This document shows, one piece after another, positions 5,028 through 10,728 of a stretch of DNA of 10,728 bases (the stretch's first letter is position 1; each line of letters opens with the position of its first letter). Below the pieces are notes generated by a model. The model did not search any database. It saw only the letters and a program-made list of their open reading frames with translations, and had not been told where the DNA came from. The position numbers were made by a program, and so were the translations under genes. The DNA comes from an uncultured Prevotella sp. (GTDB taxonomy: Bacteria; Bacteroidota; Bacteroidia; Bacteroidales; Bacteroidaceae), in contig CALCHM010000179.1 in NCBI GenBank assembly GCA_937901345.1, positions 1 to 10,728 on the forward strand, read 5' to 3'.

Positions 5028-6221
5028 ATGATGAAAGGAAAACATATCGTTTTAGGCATCACCGGCAGCATCGCTGCATATAAGGCATGCCAATTAATTC
5101 GCCTGTTTGTGAAAGCGGGTGCGGAAGTGCAGGTTGTTATAACTCCCGCAGGAAAAGAGTTTATCACGCCTGTTACGCTTTCGGCGCTTTCTTCGCATCC
5201 CGTAATCAGCGAATTCTTTGCGCAGCGCGATGGTTCGTGGCACAGTCATGTGGATCTTGGACAATGGGCAGACGTTATGGTAATTGCTCCTGCCACTGCA
5301 TCATCTATTGGAAAGATGGCGAATGGCATCGCCGACAATATGTTGATTACGACATACCTTTCAATGAAAGCCCCCGTGTTTGTGGCGCCCGCAATGGATT
5401 TGGATATGTTTGCCCATCCGTCAACGCAACAGAATTTGGATCGTCTTCGTTCCTTTGGCAATTTTATTATTGAACCTGCTTCGGGAGAGTTAGCATCCCA
5501 CCTCGTAGGTAAGGGCAGAATGGAGGAACCCGAAGTGATATTCGAACATATCGCCCGCTTCTTCGCTCAGCAGCAAGGTCCCAAGCGTCGTGTGTTGATT
5601 ACTGCTGGACCTACGTATGAAAAGATTGACCCTGTGCGTTTCATCGGAAACTATTCTAGTGGAAAGATGGGGTATGCCCTAGCAGAGGAATGTGCCAAGA
5701 GAGGTTGGGACGTGGAATTAGTAAGTGGTCCTACGAAACTCGAGGTGAAGCATCCTAACATACGACGTACTGACGTGGAAAGTGCTGCCGAAATGTATGC
5801 TGCGGCAACTGCCCTTTTCCCTTCGTGTAATGCTGCAATAATGTGTGCTGCTGTGGCAGACTTCACCGTGGATGCCGTTGCGACAGAAAAGATTAAGCGT
5901 GGCGAAAGTGGGTTGGAACTCAATCTCGTTCCTACTCGTGACATAGCTGCTGCCTTAGGCGCTCAAAAGCGTGCTGACCAACGCCTCGTTGGATTTGCAC
6001 TTGAAACGGTAAACGAATTGGCGCATGCTCAAGAAAAGTTGCGTCGCAAACAGTTAGACTTCATTGTGCTCAACTCCCTTAACGATTCGGGAGCAGGATT
6101 CCAGCACGACACGAATAAGGTGACCATTATTCCTGCTGAAGGCGCACCCGTTCCCTTCGCGCTCAAGCCGAAGACGGATGTTGCCAAAGATATTCTTGAC
6201 TATCTATGTTCTCTCGATTAA
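5028..6221 (+). CDS. coaBC: bifunctional phosphopantothenoylcysteine decarboxylase / phosphopantothenate-cysteine ligase
   Basis: CoaBC joins cysteine to 4'-phosphopantothenate (CoaB half) and decarboxylates the product to 4'-phosphopantetheine (FMN-dependent CoaC half) on the way to coenzyme A. The 397-residue length is normal. The CoaC half shows GITGSIAAYKA (10-20), His74 in HSHVDLGQWAD as the catalytic histidine, and PAMDLDMF (121-128). The active-site lid reads GELASHLVGKGRM from 153, with Ser157 where characterised enzymes have a catalytic Cys. The CoaB half starts near residue 185 with ITAGPTYEKIDPVRFIGNYS (191-210) and SSGKMG, and has the lysine-containing TEKIKRG further on. I chose ATG 5028 because MMKGKHIVLG fits the family N-terminus; ATG 5031 and TTG 5019 are alternatives. 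It heads the plus-strand operon. Confidence 0.97.
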   Translation: MMKGKHIVLGITGSIAAYKACQLIRLFVKAGAEVQVVITPAGKEFITPVTLSALSSHPVISEFFAQRDGSWHSHVDLGQWADVMVIAPATASSIGKMANGIADNMLITTYLSMKAPVFVAPAMDLDMFAHPSTQQNLDRLRSFGNFIIEPASGELASHLVGKGRMEEPEVIFEHIARFFAQQQGPKRRVLITAGPTYEKIDPVRFIGNYSSGKMGYALAEECAKRGWDVELVSGPTKLEVKHPNIRRTDVESAAEMYAAATALFPSCNAAIMCAAVADFTVDAVATEKIKRGESGLELNLVPTRDIAAALGAQKRADQRLVGFALETVNELAHAQEKLRRKQLDFIVLNSLNDSGAGFQHDTNKVTIIPAEGAPVPFALKPKTDVAKDILDYLCSLD

Positions 6222-7141
6222 AATCATTTGTAATGCCCCGTCTATGGGCGTTCCTTCTATGCTTCAGTTGTATGTCCACCGCCCTTTGTGCGCAAGAGTT
6301 GGACGCAAAGGTTACGGTGAACGCACAAAAGATTGAGGGCACCAACACTGCTGTGTTTGAAGCGTTGCAGGAGGCCTTGAAGGAATTTATTAATACGCGT
6401 CAATGGACGAATCTCCAATTCCGTCCGAACGAGCGCATTTCGTGTAGTTTCTCCATCACGATTGAAAAGTATGATGACACTACAGGCGACGCTACCGCCT
6501 CACTCATGGTGCAAAGTAGTCGCCCCGTTTACAACAGTGCTTATACCACTACCGTTTTCAGCACCAACGATCCCAATTTCAGTTTTAACTATCGTGAGTT
6601 TGACCAACTGGAGTTTAACGCTGACGTAATTGATAAGGACCTTACGGCACTTATTGCCTACTACGCCTATCTGATTATCGGCATGGACTTAGACACGATG
6701 GCACCCCTCGGTGGAACTGACGTACTAGAAACGGCTAAGACCATTGTGACCAATTCTCAGAGTCTCCTTCTCTCAGCCAAAGGTTGGAAAGCCTTTGACG
6801 ATGAGAAAAATCGTTTTGCCATTATCAACGACTATTTAGATAATGGTATGAAGGAGTACCGCGAGTTCCAATATAAGTATTACCGTGAGGGTTTAGACAT
6901 AATGGCGGAAAACGCTGACCGAGGTCGTGCTGCTATTACGGAGGCATTTGATCTCCTGAAGGTCGCACGTGAAAACAAACCCATGTCGCGTCTGCCCGAA
7001 CTCTTTACGGAATATAAGCGTGATGAAATTGTGAACATCTATGTCGGAAAGGCAACGGCGAAAGAGAAGGAAGATCTCTACGAACTCTTAAGTCGCATCA
7101 ACGCTTCGCAAAATACCTATTGGAGGAAGATACAGAAGTAA
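6206..7141 (+). CDS. porD: DUF4835 family exported protein (PorD-like, type IX secretion associated)
   Basis: The 311-residue protein has an N-terminal signal peptide with likely cleavage after ALCA (26-29), so it is periplasmic or outer-membrane associated. The mature part (QELDAKVTVNAQKIEGTN, then FINTRQWTNLQF and RISCSFSITIEKYD) is characteristic of DUF4835, a Bacteroidota family annotated in databases as type IX secretion protein PorD; its exact biochemical role is not known to me. Its position between coaBC and recN is the usual order in the phylum. The first ATG overlaps the end of coaBC by 16 bp; a second in-frame ATG at 6233 would leave an 11-bp gap and still give a good signal peptide. 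Translational coupling with coaBC is likely if the first start is used. The family call is strong; the type IX link comes from family annotation. Confidence 0.9.
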   Translation: MFSRLKSFVMPRLWAFLLCFSCMSTALCAQELDAKVTVNAQKIEGTNTAVFEALQEALKEFINTRQWTNLQFRPNERISCSFSITIEKYDDTTGDATASLMVQSSRPVYNSAYTTTVFSTNDPNFSFNYREFDQLEFNADVIDKDLTALIAYYAYLIIGMDLDTMAPLGGTDVLETAKTIVTNSQSLLLSAKGWKAFDDEKNRFAIINDYLDNGMKEYREFQYKYYREGLDIMAENADRGRAAITEAFDLLKVARENKPMSRLPELFTEYKRDEIVNIYVGKATAKEKEDLYELLSRINASQNTYWRKIQK

Positions 7142-7143
7142 AT

Positions 7144-7276
7144 GAGGAAGGAGAAATGAGAGAAATAACTATGCGAATTGTATTCATACGAACTTCTTTC
7201 TTCTCCTTATTTTCAATCTCCTCCATCTTACTGCGCCAGTCCCTTTCTCCTTTTCCCTTTTTCCTTTCTCCTTTCA
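7144..7276 (+). repeat. dispersed purine/pyrimidine inverted element, copy C
   Basis: It fills the spacer between the DUF4835 gene and recN. The left arm is GAGGAAGGAGAAATGAGAG, followed by AAATAACTATGCG, which aligns with the AAATACCTTGCGG block of copy B. The right part starts at TGCGCCAG (7232-7239), matching TGCGCTAG of copy B, and continues as a pyrimidine tract with CTTTCTCC repeats up to 4 nt before the recN ATG. About 55 nt separate the inner blocks. Its orientation is the same as the flanking genes. Confidence 0.7.
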
Positions 7277-7279
7277 AAA

Positions 7280-8941
7280 ATGTTAACCCACCTTACTATA
7301 TCCAACTACGCCTTGATAGAGAAACTCGACATTGACTTGTCGAGTGGTTTTTCTGTAATAACGGGTGAAACCGGTGCGGGTAAGAGTATTATTCTTGGCG
7401 CACTTGGATTGCTTTGTGGTCAACGTGCAGATGCCAAAGCCTTGAAGGCGGGGGCCGCAAAGTGTTTGATAGAAGCAACGTTCAACGTTTCAGGACTGCA
7501 ACTCGAACCGTTCTTTTCTGAAAACGATATTGATTTCGATGGTACGGAATGCATCGTGCGCCGTGAGATAACTGCTGCTGGAAAAAGTCGTGCCTTTCTC
7601 AACGACACCCCCGTACAACTCACCGTGCTCAAGGAACTTTCGACCTATATCATAGATATTCACTCACAACACCGCAACCTCCTGATGGGACGCGAAGACT
7701 TTTTGCTCTCCGTCTTGGACGTGATGGCGGATAATGCGGATTGTCGCAAGGATTACACCAATGCCTTTCGCGCCTATACTGTTGCTGAAAAGGAACTGCG
7801 ACAACTCCGCGAACAGTTGGAGAAGCAGCAAACTGACACGGAGTACATGCAGTTCCAATTGCAACAACTCGAGGAGGCTAACCTCCAAGAAAACGAGCAA
7901 GAAGCGTTGGAGCAGGAACAGGAACTCTTAGAGCATGCCGAGGAAATCCGTCAGTCTCTTCAAGGGGCCTACACGATGCTGAATGCTGAGGATTGCGCTG
8001 TTACCCAACAGTTGCGCCAAGCTGTGAATGCTTTGCGCCAAGTGGAGCGTGTAATGCCTGATGCAGCAAGTTGGGCAGAGCGTTTGGAATCTTGCCGAAT
8101 CGAACTTGCCGACCTTGAGCAAGACATCGAGCAAGCAGCAGAACGTACTGAGGCTGACCCACAGCGTCTCGCCTATCTTGATGAACGACTCTCCACACTT
8201 TACAGTTTGCAGAAGAAACACCACAAGAACAGTGTGGCAGAACTCATCCAACTCCGCGACTCCCTTGCCGAACAACTCGACCGCATTGAAAATAGCGATG
8301 CCTATCTGCAGCAGAAAACGGCAGAGGTGACAACCCTCTTCAATTCACTCTGTATGGTAGGAACATTGCTTACGAAGACCCGCCAAAAGGCTGCCGCAAC
8401 GCTTGCCGCTGGACTAAGTGAACGCTTGCAACCCTTAGGTATGCCTGCCGTACAAGTGGAACTTCAAATCACGCCGCGCTCCAATCCCGAAATGTCGGGC
8501 ATGGATGCCGTGACCTTCTTGTTTAGTGCCAACAAAAACGTGCCCATGCAAGATGTTTCGCAAATTGCTTCCGGTGGTGAAATAGCCCGACTGATGCTTT
8601 CGTTGAAGGCGATTCTTTCTGCCCACCAAAACCTACCCACGATTATCTTTGACGAAATTGACACCGGGGTTTCAGGTAAGATGGCAGAGCGCATGGCAGA
8701 GGTCATGCAAGTGATGGCAAAGACGTGCCAAGTGATTTGCATCACGCACTTGCCGCAGATTGCAGCACTTGGCGAAGCCCACTATTTCGTTTACAAAACG
8801 GAACATGCCGACGCAACTACCAGCAGCATTAAGCAACTCGATAACGAAGGGCGTATCCGCGAAATTGCCACCATGTTGAGCGGTGCAGAATTGACACAAG
8901 CCGCCATTGCGAATGCTAAAGCGCTGCTGAAATTAGATTAA
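7280..8941 (+). CDS. recN: DNA repair ATPase RecN
   Basis: RecN is an SMC-like ATPase that acts early at DNA double-strand breaks in recombinational repair. With the ATG at 7280 it has 553 residues, the normal length. Walker A is GETGAGKS (29-36). A long glutamine- and glutamate-rich coiled-coil region covers roughly 150-350. The ABC signature is ASGGEIARLMLSLKAIL from 430, and Walker B is TIIFDEIDTG (454-463) with Asp458 and Glu459, followed by ITHLPQIAALG. The two ATPase halves are split by the coiled coil, as in SMC proteins. The frame stays open upstream to a TTG at 7178, but that extension is translated low-complexity repeat and MLTHLTISNYALIEKL is the family N-terminus. There is no Shine-Dalgarno sequence: a pyrimidine tract lies directly before the start. 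All catalytic motifs appear intact. Confidence 0.98.
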   Translation: MLTHLTISNYALIEKLDIDLSSGFSVITGETGAGKSIILGALGLLCGQRADAKALKAGAAKCLIEATFNVSGLQLEPFFSENDIDFDGTECIVRREITAAGKSRAFLNDTPVQLTVLKELSTYIIDIHSQHRNLLMGREDFLLSVLDVMADNADCRKDYTNAFRAYTVAEKELRQLREQLEKQQTDTEYMQFQLQQLEEANLQENEQEALEQEQELLEHAEEIRQSLQGAYTMLNAEDCAVTQQLRQAVNALRQVERVMPDAASWAERLESCRIELADLEQDIEQAAERTEADPQRLAYLDERLSTLYSLQKKHHKNSVAELIQLRDSLAEQLDRIENSDAYLQQKTAEVTTLFNSLCMVGTLLTKTRQKAAATLAAGLSERLQPLGMPAVQVELQITPRSNPEMSGMDAVTFLFSANKNVPMQDVSQIASGGEIARLMLSLKAILSAHQNLPTIIFDEIDTGVSGKMAERMAEVMQVMAKTCQVICITHLPQIAALGEAHYFVYKTEHADATTSSIKQLDNEGRIREIATMLSGAELTQAAIANAKALLKLD

Positions 8942-8988
8942 ACGAGTCTCCCTTACGGAACCCATTTCACAATCCTATTACTACTACG

Positions 8989-10605
8989 ATGATTATGAAA
9001 CAACTTCTCCTTCTTCTCCTCCTTCTTCCACTATCGCTTTGGGGTGCGAAGAAACCTCACCAAGCGGTGGTAAACTTGATTAGTTATAAAGCTGACGGCA
9101 CCATTCTGGCTTCGGGTTATGGTTTCTTGCTCAGCGCTGAGGGTAAAACGGTGGTGCCTTACACGTTGCTTAGCGGAGCTGTGCGTGCTGAAGTGATTGA
9201 CGCTAAGGGCAAGCGCTACCCCGTAAGTCGCATTGTCGGAGCAAGCAGCACGTACGATTTGGCGGTGGTGACGCTTGTTGCAAAGAAACCCAAGTTCGAC
9301 TTTTTTGCCGTAGCGACAGACAGCGTTGCTATAGATGAAACGTTGCACCTTTACACATATACCACGTCAAAGAAGGCTAAACCTACCGTTGTAACAACCA
9401 AAGCGGTTACGCCCTACGCTGGATTCCATTATTATGAAACAACAGCGCCCAACACGCTCCTCAGTTTCGGTTGCCCGCTCCTAAATGCGGCAGGTCAAGT
9501 GGTGGGAATGGTGCAACGCAACGTTGCCGATAGTGCTACAACCTCGTGTGCGATAGATGCACGCTTCATTGACCGACTCAAGATTACGGCTGCAAGTACC
9601 TTTAATTCTGACCTCCGCAAGATTCGTATCCCTAAGCAACTCCCTGCTGGTGAGGAACAGGCGTTGAGTTACGTGTTGATGTTGGATGTTGCAGATTCGC
9701 TGCTGACACACACCGCCTACCAAGACTTCAATAAGGCTTACCCCAAGAATCCTGAGGGCTATCTCAACTTGGCAAACTTCTTTACTGCCTACGAAAATTA
9801 TGACCAAGCGCAGGAATACATGAATCAAGCCTTCGACGTGAGCGAAAAGAAGGATGAGGTGCATTATGCCTTCAGCAAATTGCTCTATACGTTTGCAAAA
9901 TCAGGTGTTCCAACTTATGCAGACTGGAATGCGAAGAAGGCCATAGATGAGGCAAAGGCCGCCTATGCGTTAAACCCCATGCCCCTTTATTTGCAACACA
10001 TGGCATTGTGTTACTATCTTGATGGTGATTTTCAAAAGGCACTCGAAGGTTTTGAGGCTGTTGGCAACACGGATTTCGGTACGGCAGAAACCTTCTATCG
10101 CGCTTCGAAGTGTGTTGAAGCAATGGGGGGCGACACGCTGCGTCGCATCGCCTTGCTTGATAGCACCATCGTGCGCTTGCCGAAACCCATTTCTCCGCGA
10201 AGTGCAGGTTATGTGATGGAACGCGCCAACCTTTATTACGAATTGGGAGAATATCGCAAGGCCGTGGCAGACTACAACATCTATGCCGAAGTGATAGGTG
10301 CGCAAAACTTAACCGCCCAGTTCTATGCCCTACGTTCGCAGGTGGAACTTGCTGCTCGTATGTATCAACAGGCACTTGACGACATGCATTTTGCCTTGAG
10401 TCGCAAACCTAGGAACTACCTCTATTCTCAAGAATGCGCCCGCATTTACCTCGTGGTGGGGCAGTATGAAAATGCGGTAACCTACGCTCAAAAATCTCTT
10501 GATCTCAAGTCCGACAATTCCGAAGCGCACCGCCTTATTGGTCTTGCCCTCCAAAAATTAGGGCGTGAGGCAGAAGCGCAAGAGCATTTGAAGTTGGTAG
10601 AATAA
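8989..10605 (+). CDS. exported protein with degenerate trypsin-like domain and TPR repeats
   Basis: The 538-residue protein begins with a leucine-rich signal peptide ending near WGA (18-20); ATG 8995 (residue 3) is an equally good start. Residues about 25-200 follow the HtrA/trypsin-like layout: SGYGFLLSAEG (42-52), then the histidine segment, then TYDLAVV with Asp90, then the serine segment and LLNAAGQVVGMV. The triad is broken. The histidine position reads VPYTLLSG (Thr59) and the nucleophile position reads LSFGCPL (Phe160), so proteolysis is unlikely. From about 255 to the end there are several TPR-like helical pairs, for example at 405-435 (YVMERANLYYELGEYRKAV) and 480-535. It is probably a periplasmic binding or scaffold protein, but the partner is unknown. 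It lies 47 bp after recN and ends the operon; its stop codon is part of the terminator stem. Confidence 0.88.
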   Translation: MIMKQLLLLLLLLPLSLWGAKKPHQAVVNLISYKADGTILASGYGFLLSAEGKTVVPYTLLSGAVRAEVIDAKGKRYPVSRIVGASSTYDLAVVTLVAKKPKFDFFAVATDSVAIDETLHLYTYTTSKKAKPTVVTTKAVTPYAGFHYYETTAPNTLLSFGCPLLNAAGQVVGMVQRNVADSATTSCAIDARFIDRLKITAASTFNSDLRKIRIPKQLPAGEEQALSYVLMLDVADSLLTHTAYQDFNKAYPKNPEGYLNLANFFTAYENYDQAQEYMNQAFDVSEKKDEVHYAFSKLLYTFAKSGVPTYADWNAKKAIDEAKAAYALNPMPLYLQHMALCYYLDGDFQKALEGFEAVGNTDFGTAETFYRASKCVEAMGGDTLRRIALLDSTIVRLPKPISPRSAGYVMERANLYYELGEYRKAVADYNIYAEVIGAQNLTAQFYALRSQVELAARMYQQALDDMHFALSRKPRNYLYSQECARIYLVVGQYENAVTYAQKSLDLKSDNSEAHRLIGLALQKLGREAEAQEHLKLVE

Positions 10606-10650
10606 ATATGTGGGTGTGCCAGTTTTGACACACCCACATATTTTATTATT
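10604..10650 (+). terminator. strong intrinsic terminator of the coaBC-recN operon
   Basis: A perfect 15-bp stem (10604-10618 with 10629-10643) encloses a 10-nt loop and is followed by TATTATT. The left arm begins inside the TAA stop codon of the preceding gene. The AT-rich base of the stem means it could also work for transcription arriving from the right. Confidence 0.9.
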
Positions 10651-10685
10651 GCCGTCCGGTAAACTTTGAAACAGCACACTTTATG

Positions 10686-10727
10686 TATCCACATCCCCGA
10701 TAAAATGGTGATGTGGATATTATTTTT
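10686..10727 (+). terminator. second hairpin with T-rich tail
   Basis: TATCCACATC (10686-10695) pairs perfectly with GATGTGGATA (10710-10719) around a 14-nt loop and is followed by TTATTTTT. It is placed 42 nt after the first terminator. It may be a backup terminator, or the terminator of a short RNA, since no gene lies between the two hairpins. Confidence 0.7.
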
Positions 10728-10728
10728 G

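Noticed and set aside
7178..7279. N-terminal extension of recN from TTG 7178
   Set aside because: It translates the pyrimidine-rich repeat arm, and the RecN family N-terminus begins exactly at ATG 7280.
7120..7335. Small plus-strand frame spanning the spacer before recN
   Set aside because: It overlaps both neighbours and consists of translated purine and pyrimidine tracts.

Overview
The window looks like a chromosomal segment of a Bacteroidota genome, most likely a Prevotella-like member of the Bacteroidales. The evidence is the gene order coaBC - DUF4835/PorD - recN, which is typical of that phylum, TAnnTTTG promoter motifs, start codons without Shine-Dalgarno sequences, and several Bacteroidota-type secreted proteins. 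No phage, transposase, CRISPR, tRNA or rRNA is visible. The genus is an inference.

Layout. Positions 1-625 hold no convincing gene. They start with nine full copies and one partial copy of a 42-bp tandem repeat that runs off the left edge, followed by unassigned sequence and a strong hairpin terminator. Positions 626-4836 hold five genes, all on the minus strand. In transcription order they are a small acidic protein of unknown function (85 aa), a hotdog-fold acyl-CoA thioesterase, 3-dehydroquinate synthase AroB, a DUF554 membrane protein, and a secreted alpha/beta-hydrolase esterase. Positions 4837-5027 are a divergent promoter region. Positions 5028-10605 hold four plus-strand genes in tight succession: coaBC (coenzyme A synthesis), DUF4835/PorD (exported, linked to type IX secretion), recN (DNA repair ATPase), and an exported protein with a degenerate trypsin-like domain followed by TPR repeats. 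A perfect 15-bp terminator hairpin closes this operon, and a second hairpin lies close behind it.

The genes are mostly housekeeping. AroB feeds the shikimate pathway, CoaBC makes phosphopantetheine, RecN repairs double-strand breaks, and the remaining enzymes and exported proteins have family-level assignments only. The unusual content is in the spacers. Three gene-gene spacers (2649-2826, 3877-3991, 7142-7279) carry related copies of an inverted purine/pyrimidine element with conserved CCTTGCGGG-like and TGCGCTAGCG-like inner blocks. A fourth spacer (4415-4578) has a 16-bp-period repeat that folds back on upstream sequence. In the 42-bp array, two different near-palindromes alternate with centres exactly 21 bp apart. 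These repeats are the best candidates for something undescribed here.
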